Source of the DNA: Candidatus Cohnella colombiensis
GTDB taxonomy: Bacteria > Bacillota > Bacilli > Paenibacillales > Paenibacillaceae
Direction: 5' to 3'
Assembly: GCA_029203125.1 (NCBI GenBank)
Contig: CP119317.1
Coordinates: forward strand, 2,418,001-2,482,000
DNA length: 64,000 nucleotides
Notes under the pieces: model-generated
Database searches by the model: none
What the model was told of the DNA's origin: nothing
What the model saw: only the letters and a program-made list of their open reading frames with translations
Shown: piece by piece, positions 44,368 to 52,892 of the stretch
How the letters are laid out: every line of letters starts with the position of its first letter
Numbering within the stretch: the first letter of the stretch is position 1
Position numbers and translations under genes: made by a program

Positions 44368-46008
44368 TTATTTAATGGATGTCCATTTCAGTTCAAATTC
44401 AACACCGTATGCTGGCAAGATCATGCCTTGTACTTTATCCTTGACCATGACGTTCAACGTACGGGAGTAAAGCGGTGCAATTACACCTTCATCCAGCAAG
44501 ATTTTCTCTGCTTTTACAAGGTCTGCCGCACGAGCCACAGGATCGATGCTAGTTTGAGCAGAAGTGATCAGTTTGGTATATTCTGCATTCGACCAATCTT
44601 GTGTATTGAGCATGCTACCTGTTACGAACATATCCAGCCAAGTCATTGGATCGTTGTAATCTGCTCCCCATAGTGTAGAGACGATATCATAATTTTTGTT
44701 AAGCTCATTCTCTATACGCGTTGCATGTGGCATTGGAGAAATATCGACTTTAACACCGATGTTTTGCTCCCATTGACCTGCAAGGAACTCAAGTACTTTA
44801 GGTCCTGTGCCATTGTCATCGCCCATAATTGACAACTTAGGCATTGCAGTGATGCCTTCTTCTTTCATTCCTTCAGCAAGCAATTTTTTTGCATTTTCCA
44901 CGTCAAACTTCGTTGCAACATCACCAGCAACTTCACGGAATTGTTTACCGTTCCCATCCAAGTTCCCTGTCGGTACAAAACCTGTTGCAGGTGTTGAACC
45001 TTGCAGAATCGTTTCTACAAGCGCATCACGATCAATCGCTGCTGCGAATGCTTTACGAATCTTTTCGTTTTTGAACGCAGGAACTTTCGTTTGTTGGAAG
45101 TTCAAGTAGCCCGCTGTAAGCTCTTGCTTCTGAACAAGTTCCTTGCTATCTTTCAATTGCACATATTGTTGACCGTCAAGCACTTGATAATCCGATGCAC
45201 CAGAATCATACAAGTTAAGACCTGTCGCATTGTCTTTAAGAATATTTAATGTTACTTTGTCCAACTTCACAGTATCTTTATCCCAGTAATTATCGTTCTT
45301 TACAAGGACAAGCTTTTGATCGTGATCCCACGTTTGAAGCACAAAAGGTCCTGCACCAAGCACTTTACTAGCATCTGTCCCGCTAGTATCTCCAAGTGGC
45401 GATACGAATTCTTCCTTTTGTGGATAGAAGTTCAGGAACGACAATGATTCCGTGAAGAAAGTAACAGGTTGCTCAAGCGTAATTTGTAATGTTGTTTCAT
45501 CTAACGCAACTGCGCCAAGCTTGTCCTGTGCAGCTTTTACTGCATCTGCACCTTCAGCAGCGAGGATGTCATTACCGCCCTTAATCCATGCAACCATGAA
45601 GCTATAAGTTGCTTTTGTCGCTGGATCAAGAGTTCTGCGGAAGGAGTAAATGAAATCTTTAGCAGTTAGCGGAGAGCCGTCTGCCCACTTTAAGCCTTCA
45701 CGTAATTTGATTGTATAAGTTAAACCATCTGCCGAAATTTCAGGCAACGCTGCAGCAAGAGCTGGCTGTGGCTTGTTATCAGCATCCATACGGTACAGAC
45801 CTTCACTTACAGCACCTAAAATCGTAAAAGAAGCGGCACTTTCTGCAATCGATACATCAAGAGCTGGTGGATCAGTTCGGAAGTTCATCGTTAATTCTTG
45901 CTTTTTGCTGCTTCCTCCAGATTCAGAATTATTGGAGCTACAAGCAGCCAATAAACTTCCTACAACAGTTAATACTAAGAGCAGTGAAACAATGCGTTTA
46001 ATCTTCAT
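44368..46008 (-). CDS. oppA: Oligopeptide-binding lipoprotein OppA
   Basis: 546 residues, SBP family 5. Lipobox LAAC at about residues 20-23. Family motifs include LTMNFRTDPPALDVS, ALPEISADGLTYTIKLREGLKWADGSPLTAKDFIYSFRR and the peptide-pocket region around GNLDGNGKQFREVAGD. It captures oligopeptides on the outer membrane face and delivers them to OppBCDF. First gene of the operon, behind a good promoter. Confidence 0.94.
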   Translation of the reverse strand: MKIKRIVSLLLVLTVVGSLLAACSSNNSESGGSSKKQELTMNFRTDPPALDVSIAESAASFTILGAVSEGLYRMDADNKPQPALAAALPEISADGLTYTIKLREGLKWADGSPLTAKDFIYSFRRTLDPATKATYSFMVAWIKGGNDILAAEGADAVKAAQDKLGAVALDETTLQITLEQPVTFFTESLSFLNFYPQKEEFVSPLGDTSGTDASKVLGAGPFVLQTWDHDQKLVLVKNDNYWDKDTVKLDKVTLNILKDNATGLNLYDSGASDYQVLDGQQYVQLKDSKELVQKQELTAGYLNFQQTKVPAFKNEKIRKAFAAAIDRDALVETILQGSTPATGFVPTGNLDGNGKQFREVAGDVATKFDVENAKKLLAEGMKEEGITAMPKLSIMGDDNGTGPKVLEFLAGQWEQNIGVKVDISPMPHATRIENELNKNYDIVSTLWGADYNDPMTWLDMFVTGSMLNTQDWSNAEYTKLITSAQTSIDPVARAADLVKAEKILLDEGVIAPLYSRTLNVMVKDKVQGMILPAYGVEFELKWTSIK

Positions 46009-46039
46009 GATGGTTGTCTCCTCTTAACTTTTGTTTTTG

Positions 46040-46068
46040 ATTATATTCCCATTTTCTGAACATTACAA
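46040..46068 (-). promoter_or_regulatory. Promoter of the opp operon
   Basis: Minus strand TTGTAA (46063-46068), 17-nt spacer, TATAAT (46040-46045), about 30 bp before the oppA start. Confidence 0.72.
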
Positions 46069-46178
46069 TTTTATAAAGGATTGTTCACAGAAATGTTAAT
46101 ATAACCTCCCCTTTTTATAAGTAACATTGTAAATTTTACTCGTATATTACGAATCATTCAACGAACTTATATTTCCAG

Positions 46179-46829
46179 TTAAGTTCTAATTCCTGGTACA
46201 CTTACTCTTGCTAGAGCTAAACCATCATATGCTGGAAGATGAACACCTAATAATTGTGGATGATTAGCGATTGTCTCATTAAACTTTCTAACCGCCATCA
46301 CTGATGGCCCTTGCTTCGTAACATCTAAGATTCGCCCGCGCAACAGTGTGTTGTCCGCAGCAATGAGAGCGCCGTCATTGGCAAGATTTATACACCATTC
46401 TAAGTATTGTGGATAGTTTTCTTTATCTGCATCGATGAAAAAGAAGTCAAACCGCTCCCCCTCATCCGCTAATTGCTGCAAGCTTTTCTTCGCATCTCCA
46501 ATGCGATAGCTAACTTGTCCACCAAAGCCACAGGCGTTCATATTCGATTGTGCAACATGAGCAAAGTCCTCTCGCAGTTCAAGTGAAGTGAGCGTACCTT
46601 CGCTTGTTAGTCCTCTAGCAAGGCAAACACCGCTATATCCGCCAAGCGCACCAATTTCTAATACCCTTTTTGAATGGGATACAGAGACGAGTAAAGTAAG
46701 CAATCTACCGTACCCGGGAGCAACAGAAATTTCAGGCATTCCCGCATTTTTAATCGTTTCATTAATGTGTGCAAGAGCTACATCTTCAGGAAATAATAAA
46801 TCGAAATATTGATCTGCATTAAAATTCAT
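46179..46829 (-). CDS. O-methyltransferase (family 3, YrrM/CCoAOMT-like)
   Basis: 216 residues, SAM-dependent. Motif I VLEIGALGGYSGVCLARGL, acid at SLELRE, DFFFIDADKENYPQYLEW with the metal-binding Asp residues, and AADNTLLRGRI. These are features of the cation-dependent catechol-type O-methyltransferases; the B. subtilis homologue TrmR acts on tRNA, so a tRNA substrate is possible. GGAGG precedes the ATG. Confidence 0.88.
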   Translation of the reverse strand: MNFNADQYFDLLFPEDVALAHINETIKNAGMPEISVAPGYGRLLTLLVSVSHSKRVLEIGALGGYSGVCLARGLTSEGTLTSLELREDFAHVAQSNMNACGFGGQVSYRIGDAKKSLQQLADEGERFDFFFIDADKENYPQYLEWCINLANDGALIAADNTLLRGRILDVTKQGPSVMAVRKFNETIANHPQLLGVHLPAYDGLALARVSVPGIRT

Positions 46830-46970
46830 TGTTAAAATCCTCCAATAATTTGTATTTCACACTAAAAAAAAGCTATACTATCTTTTGTTTCTTATTTAAT
46901 ATTCCTATGACAAATATCATTGTTTTGTTAGTGGATGATTGGTAACGAGCACGAAAGGAAGTTATATTTT

Positions 46971-48965
46971 ATGATTAATCGTTTGAAGACAGCTTTACTC
47001 CACTCCCTGATGTGGGTTTGGCGTGGCATCGGATTTTGGCCTTATTGGGGCTTCATGCTGCTCATTGTGTCACTCTTGTACAAATTAGACTGGCTCGATC
47101 GCCAGTTTAATGTAGGTGGGATGAACCAATGGAAGTGGTCTGTTAACCTTGGCGCATTGCTTCTGATCTGCTTTTGGACAATATTATTAAATCGGCGCGC
47201 AAGGGCATACAGCCTTTTACTATTAGATATCCTACTCACATTTATCATTTTCGCAGACCTTATCTATTTCCGTTCATTTAAGGATTTTATCTCTGTTCCT
47301 GTTTTACTTCAAGCTGGACAGGTGGGCGAACTAAAAGCAAGCATCAAAGATCTCATCCATATTGAGGATTTATGGTTAATTGCCGATCTCCCGTTCGCTT
47401 TCATTATAGTAGGCTGGATCTTCTGGCGGTCATATATGCAGAAGAGAAATGCAAAACTCATTCAACATGCCACCCACTTATCCATTACCGATAATCGTAA
47501 GCCACGGCGCTTTTGGATTAGATTTGTGCCTGCCACAATTGCTTTCGCACTCGGCTGGGCGCTCATCTTCTTCCCAGTCGAGCAGCAGAAAAATGGCTGG
47601 GCCAGTGGCTTGTTCGTCGGCAATTGGTGGAACGTTCCGATCTATAATGTGACAGGCTTATTCGGTTTTCATGGGTATGACGCTTATCGGTATGCGAAGG
47701 AAAATTGGTTTAATACGAAGCTAAGCGATGAACAGAAGCAGGAAGTCTATCATTGGTTTGCAGATCGCCATCAGCTTCAGCAGCAGATGGAATCTGAACC
47801 CTTATTCGGGCAATATCAGGGCTACAATGTACTCGTCATACAAGCAGAAGCTTTTCAACAATTCGTAATCGGACAGCAGATTGATGGAGTCGAGATTACT
47901 CCTCATATTAATGAGCTGATCGGTAAGAGCATCTATTTCCCTAATTTCTATCATCAGACAGGTCAAGGAAGAACTTCAGATGCTGATTTCTTAACTAGTT
48001 GCTCAATGTACCCACTGCCTACTGGTTCAGTGTTCATACGATTTGCCACGAATAGCTTTGATTGTGCACCTTCGATTCTGAACGAACAGGGCTATGACAC
48101 TACCGTTCATCATGCTTACGATGGAAGCTTTTGGAATCGATACAATATGTACAACAACATGGATTACAATCAATTTTATAGCTTGGAAAACTATACAATA
48201 GACGATCCGCTTGGCTGGTCTTTAAGTGATGAATCGTTCTTCCGCCAAACGATGAACCAACTTAAATTACGTGATCGTTCTCCGTTCTATGCACTAGCGA
48301 TTACAATTTCTGGACATCATCCTTTTAAACTCACTGAGAGTAAAAAAGATCTAAATGTCGGAGCATTCGAAGGCACGACCTTCGGAAATTATTTGCAGGC
48401 GATGCACTATGTCGATTCAGCAGTAGGGACACTCATTACTCGTCTAAAGAACGATGATCTCTGGGATAATACGATCGTCATGTTCTACGGAGATCATGAC
48501 AATTCACTTTTTGACTGGGACGCTTACGAGCAGTTTTTCGGCTCACCATTAACTGACTTGGACAAAGATAAAATCATGCGCCAAGTTCCCTACTTCATCC
48601 ATCTTCCACAGGATGCCAATGCCGGAATCGTCGAGAAGGCAGTCGGACAAATCGACACAACACCTACAATGATGCATCTGCTCGGAATTCCGATCGATGA
48701 TCGGATATTAATGGGCGTTAGCATGTTATCTGACGCACCGAAATCTGTTGTTTTTCGCAACGGTGGGTACACCGATGGCCAGCTCTACTACGTGCCAAGC
48801 GCTGACGGGATCATAAGCAATGGCACCTGCTATCAATTGACTGATGGAGGGCAAGCTACAGATTCTAGCTCTTGTGCTGCAGGTGCAGTTGAAGCGATGC
48901 GTGACCTTAGTGTCTCAGATCGTGTCATTGAGTACGACCTCATTACAGAAATGCGAAAGAAATAG
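46971..48965 (+). CDS. Lipoteichoic acid synthase-like membrane sulfatase-fold enzyme
   Basis: 664 residues from ATG 46971 (AAAGGAAG upstream). Five membrane helices in residues 1-220, then an extracellular LtaS-type domain: IQAEAFQQFVIG (metal Glu), GQGRTSDADF with nucleophile T335, SGHHPFKL, and FYGDHDNSLF with metal Asp/His. It transfers glycerol phosphate from phosphatidylglycerol to the growing polymer or a primer. LtaS, YfnI, YqgS and YvgJ are all possible matches; the exact role is not resolved. Confidence 0.88.
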   Translation: MINRLKTALLHSLMWVWRGIGFWPYWGFMLLIVSLLYKLDWLDRQFNVGGMNQWKWSVNLGALLLICFWTILLNRRARAYSLLLLDILLTFIIFADLIYFRSFKDFISVPVLLQAGQVGELKASIKDLIHIEDLWLIADLPFAFIIVGWIFWRSYMQKRNAKLIQHATHLSITDNRKPRRFWIRFVPATIAFALGWALIFFPVEQQKNGWASGLFVGNWWNVPIYNVTGLFGFHGYDAYRYAKENWFNTKLSDEQKQEVYHWFADRHQLQQQMESEPLFGQYQGYNVLVIQAEAFQQFVIGQQIDGVEITPHINELIGKSIYFPNFYHQTGQGRTSDADFLTSCSMYPLPTGSVFIRFATNSFDCAPSILNEQGYDTTVHHAYDGSFWNRYNMYNNMDYNQFYSLENYTIDDPLGWSLSDESFFRQTMNQLKLRDRSPFYALAITISGHHPFKLTESKKDLNVGAFEGTTFGNYLQAMHYVDSAVGTLITRLKNDDLWDNTIVMFYGDHDNSLFDWDAYEQFFGSPLTDLDKDKIMRQVPYFIHLPQDANAGIVEKAVGQIDTTPTMMHLLGIPIDDRILMGVSMLSDAPKSVVFRNGGYTDGQLYYVPSADGIISNGTCYQLTDGGQATDSSSCAAGAVEAMRDLSVSDRVIEYDLITEMRKK

Positions 48966-48975
48966 TGCATTCAAA

Positions 48976-49012
48976 AGAGGGTGTCCCATAAGTAACTTAA
49001 TGGGGCACCCCT
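48976..49012 (+). terminator. Hairpin after the LTA synthase-like gene
   Basis: GGGTGTCCCAT...ATGGGGCACCC. The T tract is weak (CTTAATTAATTT), so termination efficiency is uncertain. Confidence 0.6.
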
Positions 49013-49024
49013 TAATTAATTTAT

Positions 49025-49175
49025 ATCGATTATGGTTTTTAGGGATGCATCCCCTTCCGGTTGCTCTTGAGATCGTGAAATCAGAATTAGTAAATTCTTG
49101 ACAAGGAAATTTCACGATCTCAAATGCAAACGCTTCGCTCCTACAGGAGATACATTCCCTCTTTTCTTTATCGAT
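49025..49175. mobile_element. Palindromic repeat element, copy 3
   Basis: 151 bp with ATCGAT at both ends. Left arm GGGATGCATCCCCTTCCGGTTGCT; right arm (reverse) GGGAATGTATCTCCTGTAGGAGCGAAGCGTTTGC. The central stem is GAGATCGTGAAAT/ATTTCACGATCTC, with an inner AGAATT/AATTCT hairpin. It lies between the LTA synthase-like and DUF1450 genes. Confidence 0.8.
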
Positions 49176-49196
49176 TTAAAACTTAGTGGTCTCAAG

Positions 49197-49451
49197 CTAC
49201 TTCAAATATTGACGGGCTTTCTCGATCGCTTCGTCTTCGGTCGAAGCTTTAATATATCGCCCATTAATGAAGATGAACGGATACTTCGCACAAGGACCGC
49301 AATAAGACTTGCATGCAACCTTAACTTCTACATCCGGTGCAATCTTCTTGATCTTCGAAAGCATACTCTTCACACGAATATGCTTACACTTATCACAGAT
49401 CCGAATGTCGTTGCGTGAGCTTGGCGAGGTACCTTGATCAATGATCTCCAT
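49197..49451 (-). CDS. DUF1450 (YuzB-like) protein
   Basis: 84 residues with cysteines in ICDKCKHI and ACKSYCGPCAKYPFIFINGRYI, the conserved YuzB-type YCGxCA motif, suggesting a ferredoxin-like thioredoxin fold able to bind metal or an Fe-S cluster. Its ATG lies inside the end of the HesB-like gene (14-bp overlap), with AAAGG 5 nt upstream, indicating coupled translation. Exact function unknown. Confidence 0.8.
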   Translation of the reverse strand: MEIIDQGTSPSSRNDIRICDKCKHIRVKSMLSKIKKIAPDVEVKVACKSYCGPCAKYPFIFINGRYIKASTEDEAIEKARQYLK

Positions 49452-49743
49452 GATTACCTTTAGTTGGGTTCGTTATAACGAAGCCTTCTTGTGGAAAGTA
49501 GAGATAGTCAACTTTGACACCATCAAGGAGCTCTTCGCCCTTTGCAAGCAGTACATCGATCCCTTTATCCGTTGATACAAGTTCTTCTTTATCTGTTTGC
49601 ACTCCGAGGTCCATACCGTAATGTGCGTGGTCTCCGTGGCTGTGGGTTATAAACACACGCAGCTTTTGATCCGCGTTCTCTGGCTTGTCCAATTCGCGAC
49701 GCAGTACATTAGCTGCATTTCGAGTTATTTTACATTTCATCAT
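49438..49743 (-). CDS. HesB/YneR-like protein lacking the A-type cysteines
   Basis: 101 residues with HesB/IscA-like fold features (ITRNAANVLRRELD, KLRVFITHSHGDHAHYGMDLG, GVKVDYLYFPQEGFVITNP). The usual C-terminal CGC cluster-ligand motif of A-type carriers is absent; the only Cys is near residue 4, and several His residues occur at about 34-41. So it is probably not a classical Fe-S carrier. Start has GGGAG upstream. Co-directional and overlapping with the DUF1450 gene. Confidence 0.75.
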   Translation of the reverse strand: MMKCKITRNAANVLRRELDKPENADQKLRVFITHSHGDHAHYGMDLGVQTDKEELVSTDKGIDVLLAKGEELLDGVKVDYLYFPQEGFVITNPTKGNHGDH

Positions 49744-49891
49744 CTTTCAGCTCCCGTCTCGTTCTTCTCATTAATTGTAATGAATGGAGTAGATTCATGC
49801 AACATCACTTTATGTTCAGGAAGCCTCTTTAACACCTTGTAGCGTCTATTCCGTTGAGCCAGCTTGTATTTCCCCTTATTTACTCCCCAAT

Positions 49892-49946
49892 GTCGCAATA
49901 TCCCACTCGCTCAGTGATGTATGATGAGCGACAGGGATATTGTGAC
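49892..49946. repeat. 55-bp two-part palindrome after the M14 peptidase gene
   Basis: Outer stem GTCGCAATATCCC/GGGATATTGTGAC (one mismatch), two unpaired bases each side, then a perfect TCGCTCA/TGAGCGA stem around an 11-nt loop. It lies 18 bp after the peptidase stop but has no T run, so it is not an obvious intrinsic terminator. The rest of 49752-49964 shows nothing. Confidence 0.75.
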
Positions 49947-49964
49947 GATGGGCCTCAATAGGAT

Positions 49965-50861
49965 TTAGGAAGGCGATAGATCGAGTGCTTCAACAAGCAG
50001 CTTCATTACATCGTCGTACACTTCGTCAAAATTATCTAGTGGCAAGGGATTATGTCCCCACCCAGCCTCGACTGTGAAGCCAGGCCTACGAAAGTGTGAA
50101 ATAAACCAGTCCTTGTAGCCAGCATCGCTACCTTCTAAATATACCGCACGATAACCGGACGCGCGTGCGAGACGCTCTGCCCAATCCTTCGACTCTGGAG
50201 GCTCCTGATTGCGATAGTTCCAATAGATTTCTTCTCCTTGTGTGTGCAGGGCCAGCACTGCATGAAAATCTTGCTTCAACGTCCACTCCATAAGCACTCT
50301 CGCTTCTGGCTCTGTAAGAGGTGCAGTACCTCCATAATCACGTGGACCAGGTTCCCTAATCGCACGTCGTTCTTGTTCTTCCTCCCAGTGGGCAGGGAAC
50401 TGATCGTTCAAATCTACACCTCTTGCATTCGCCTTCCAACGATGGAAGCGATCAGTTCCACGATTCCATTCTAGCAATTGCTCATAATTGGGATACTGTA
50501 GAGACAAGCCCTGCTGAACAAGCTCTACTCCGTCTGGATTCAACATCGGTACAATCCATAAGCTACATCGATGAAATAGTTCATCCGCATCCTTTATACC
50601 CAGCTTGTTACATGTGAAGAATGCATGAGCATATTGCTCAGCAAATTTCATTAGAAGCAACGATGTGATCCACTCATTCGCATGACACGCACCGTTGAAG
50701 TGCCATCGGAAATCGCCTGACCCAATGCGAATGGCATATATAGGTTTGCCCAACACGCTCGTACCAATCGTACTGATTGTCACGAAGGGGTACGCTTTCT
50801 CAAGCTTATAGATACGTTCAGCAAGCTGCCTTGGGCCAAAATCACAATCCAAACGACTCAA
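49965..50861 (-). CDS. M14 zinc carboxypeptidase-family peptidase
   Basis: About 298 residues if started at TTG 50861 (or TTG 50852), just behind GGGGGGAG; the open frame extends further back into racE but without support. Zinc ligands H and E are in GACHANEWI and the third His in LALHTQGEEIYW; the catalytic Glu is in FTVEAGWG. LNPDGVEL and GVDLNDQFP are typical of gamma-D-glutamyl-(L)-meso-diaminopimelate peptidases such as YqgT/MpaA. No signal peptide, so probably muropeptide recycling. Follows glutamate racemase, fitting a wall-metabolism role. Confidence 0.82.
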   Translation of the reverse strand: MSRLDCDFGPRQLAERIYKLEKAYPFVTISTIGTSVLGKPIYAIRIGSGDFRWHFNGACHANEWITSLLLMKFAEQYAHAFFTCNKLGIKDADELFHRCSLWIVPMLNPDGVELVQQGLSLQYPNYEQLLEWNRGTDRFHRWKANARGVDLNDQFPAHWEEEQERRAIREPGPRDYGGTAPLTEPEARVLMEWTLKQDFHAVLALHTQGEEIYWNYRNQEPPESKDWAERLARASGYRAVYLEGSDAGYKDWFISHFRRPGFTVEAGWGHNPLPLDNFDEVYDDVMKLLVEALDLSPS

Positions 50862-50902
50862 ACGACTCCCCCCTGTCCGACAGCTTTTGAATAAACCGAC
50901 CA

Positions 50903-51754
50903 CTATTGGGACACGATTCGTGGCGTACGCCAAACGACCGGTACATAACGAAGCTGATCTCCAAGCCAATGGTGTGCAATTTGCTGGAATGTACGCAGTG
51001 ATCCACTGCACATGAACTGGTGAATCGTAGGCTGATTTTGTACAACAAGCTCATCATTGGCCATCATAATTTCCTTTACTTCCTTAACAACTGCTTCAGC
51101 AGAGTTAATCAACTCTACACCATCGCCTATCCCTTTCCGTATCGGTCCGCTAAGAAATGGATAATGTGTACATCCTAGTATGAGTGTGTCTATTGCACGA
51201 TTGCGAAGAGCTAGCAATGAATCTTCCACAATGAGATATGCTTCTTTCGAATTGTTGTTACCCGATTCAACAAGCGGTACGAATGATTGACATGCAAGAC
51301 TTATCACTTCTGCACTAGGTAAGTGCAGCTTAATTTCTCGTTCGTAGGCTTCACTTTTTATTGTTCCTTCTGTACCAATTACACCGATTACACCTGATCT
51401 CGAATGGGCGATTGCTGCTTTAACGCCTGAGTGAATTACACCAATTACTGGAACAGTAACGTATTGGCGTATATCTTCCAGTGCAAACGCTGTAGCTGTA
51501 TTGCACGCAATAACAATAAGCTTTGGTTGATATTGAAGCAAATAATCAACCACTTCAATTGTAAACCTCTTTATTTGCTCAGCTGGTCTAGATCCGTACG
51601 GCGCTCGTGCAGTATCACCGAAATATAAAATATTCTCTTGTGGCAGCTGGCGCATCAGCTCTTTCACGACGGTCAGCCCACCTACACCAGAATCGAGGAC
51701 CGCAATCGCATGTTGCACGAGAACACCACTTTCTACGAGGTTATATTCGTTCAT
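50903..51754 (-). CDS. racE: Glutamate racemase
   Basis: 283 residues; makes D-glutamate for peptidoglycan. The two catalytic cysteines are in IACNTATA and LGCTHYPF; the substrate pocket shows VLDSGVGGLTV and YFGDTARAPYG. Start at ATG 51754 adds about 13 residues before the conserved core; an internal GTG near residue 11 is an alternative. 41 bp upstream of the M14 peptidase gene in the same direction. Confidence 0.94.
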   Translation of the reverse strand: MNEYNLVESGVLVQHAIAVLDSGVGGLTVVKELMRQLPQENILYFGDTARAPYGSRPAEQIKRFTIEVVDYLLQYQPKLIVIACNTATAFALEDIRQYVTVPVIGVIHSGVKAAIAHSRSGVIGVIGTEGTIKSEAYEREIKLHLPSAEVISLACQSFVPLVESGNNNSKEAYLIVEDSLLALRNRAIDTLILGCTHYPFLSGPIRKGIGDGVELINSAEAVVKEVKEIMMANDELVVQNQPTIHQFMCSGSLRTFQQIAHHWLGDQLRYVPVVWRTPRIVSQ

Positions 51755-51814
51755 CCCAATGCTACATTATGAACGTTTATACCAAAAAGTGCGGATCAAA
51801 TTATAGCAAGCAAA

Positions 51815-51848
51815 ACTTCTTCAGCGTCCTCATGACGCTGAAGAAGCT
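51815..51848 (-). terminator. Terminator of the ytxH gene
   Basis: CTTCTTCAGCGTC-(ATGAG)-GACGCTGAAGAAG on the minus strand followed by TTTTGCTT. Confidence 0.85.
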
Positions 51849-51859
51849 TTGCTTAGCAT

Positions 51860-52213
51860 TTACAAGCCAACCGATTGATCATCGTCTTCTAAATCTGTAT
51901 GTTCAGCTTCCATCTCTTCGTTGCTGTTTACAACTGCGCTACTATTCGCCTTACGTGAGCGAATATCTGTAATAAAGCGCCCAGCAGCTTGCTTCGTGTC
52001 TGATGCCAAACTTACTGTGCGTTGGGCGAAGGATTGAACAGCTTCACCTGCTTGACGGCTAATATCGACCGTCTTTTCGCCAACCTTATGAGCTGTCTGA
52101 GCAATATCTTTGCGTAGCTCCTTGCCTGGCTTCGGTGCGAACAGTAACGCTGTCACTGCACCTGTAATCGCACCTGTTAACGTTCCCCACAGAAATGCCT
52201 TCTTGTTCGACAT
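51860..52213 (-). CDS. YtxH domain protein (general stress type)
   Basis: 117 residues from ATG 52213 (AAGGAG upstream; GTG 52222 is too close to it). A single N-terminal membrane segment with Gly zipper (GTLTGAITGAVTALLFAPKPGKELR), the YtxH signature, then an amphipathic, probably coiled helix and an acidic tail. Paired with the DUF948 gene upstream, like ytxG-ytxH of B. subtilis. Confidence 0.88.
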   Translation of the reverse strand: MSNKKAFLWGTLTGAITGAVTALLFAPKPGKELRKDIAQTAHKVGEKTVDISRQAGEAVQSFAQRTVSLASDTKQAAGRFITDIRSRKANSSAVVNSNEEMEAEHTDLEDDDQSVGL

Positions 52214-52257
52214 CTCATTCACTCTCCTTAAGTTAGATCCGCACCCGATCCCGGTAC

Positions 52258-52677
52258 CTACTTTTCTTGACTGTCAAAATGCTTCGCAATCAGCTTGCTG
52301 ATCATTGACCAGCCCGACATCTGTTCCTGGTCCATCGCTGTCGCAGTCTGTTGAAACGTCAATCGCGCTTTCCAGAATGATGAGACGGATGAAGCAGACT
52401 CCGCAATGACCTGTGCAGCGTCCCCCAATGCTCGTGCACCAGAAGTGAACACTTCTACGCTTTGCACACTTCGCTGACTGCTCTTAGCAAGCTCATTAGC
52501 GACATTAGTTAGCGCATGAAGTTGCTTTAAAGTCGCCTCCGCTTCTTGATTGAGTCGAATGGCAGATTGTTCTAGACTTTTAAGAAGGCGGAATAGCTGA
52601 ACCAATCCGGCAACCCCCGCTGCAGCTAACGCAAGCACACTCACAGTCATTGCATAAGCCGTAATTTCCCACGCCAT
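52258..52677 (-). CDS. DUF948 (YtxG-like) membrane protein
   Basis: 139 residues from ATG 52677; GGAGGG is 6 nt upstream, while the frame stays open for 12 more codons. N-terminal membrane helix (YAMTVSVLALAAAGVAGLVQLF) followed by a long amphipathic coiled-coil-like helix (LEQSAIRLNQEAEATLKQLHALTNVANEL). Function unknown; part of a two-gene stress-type unit with ytxH, 44 bp apart. Confidence 0.82.
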   Translation of the reverse strand: MAWEITAYAMTVSVLALAAAGVAGLVQLFRLLKSLEQSAIRLNQEAEATLKQLHALTNVANELAKSSQRSVQSVEVFTSGARALGDAAQVIAESASSVSSFWKARLTFQQTATAMDQEQMSGWSMISKLIAKHFDSQEK

Positions 52678-52821
52678 CCTCATCCCTCCTGCCACTGAAC
52701 GAATCTCAGCCATATGTCAGTCCCGGGCGAATGCCCATGCGGTTAACGACAGTATATGACGATGAGTGGAGAAACGTTAATCATCCATTCTCGCTATTAA
52801 GAATAGCTGGTAAAAAAATAA

Positions 52822-52858
52822 AAAAAACCTGCTGACACCTTCAAGGCGCAAACAGGTT
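52822..52858 (-). terminator. Terminator after the SufR-like regulator gene
   Basis: Minus strand AACCTG...CAGGTT with an inner GCCTTGAAGGTG fold, followed by TTTTTTATTTTTTTA. Confidence 0.85.
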
Positions 52859-52892
52859 CTACTAGTCAATATTAGGTTAATTTCAAGTATAT

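Noticed and set aside
40404..46008. Nickel or heme transporter instead of opp
   Set aside because: All five subunits carry oligopeptide-family features and no metal-specific residues or neighbours point elsewhere.
49965..51011. Long 348-residue version of the M14 peptidase
   Set aside because: The first 50 codons overlap the 3' end of glutamate racemase and lack family similarity; a ribosome site supports TTG starts at 50861/50852.
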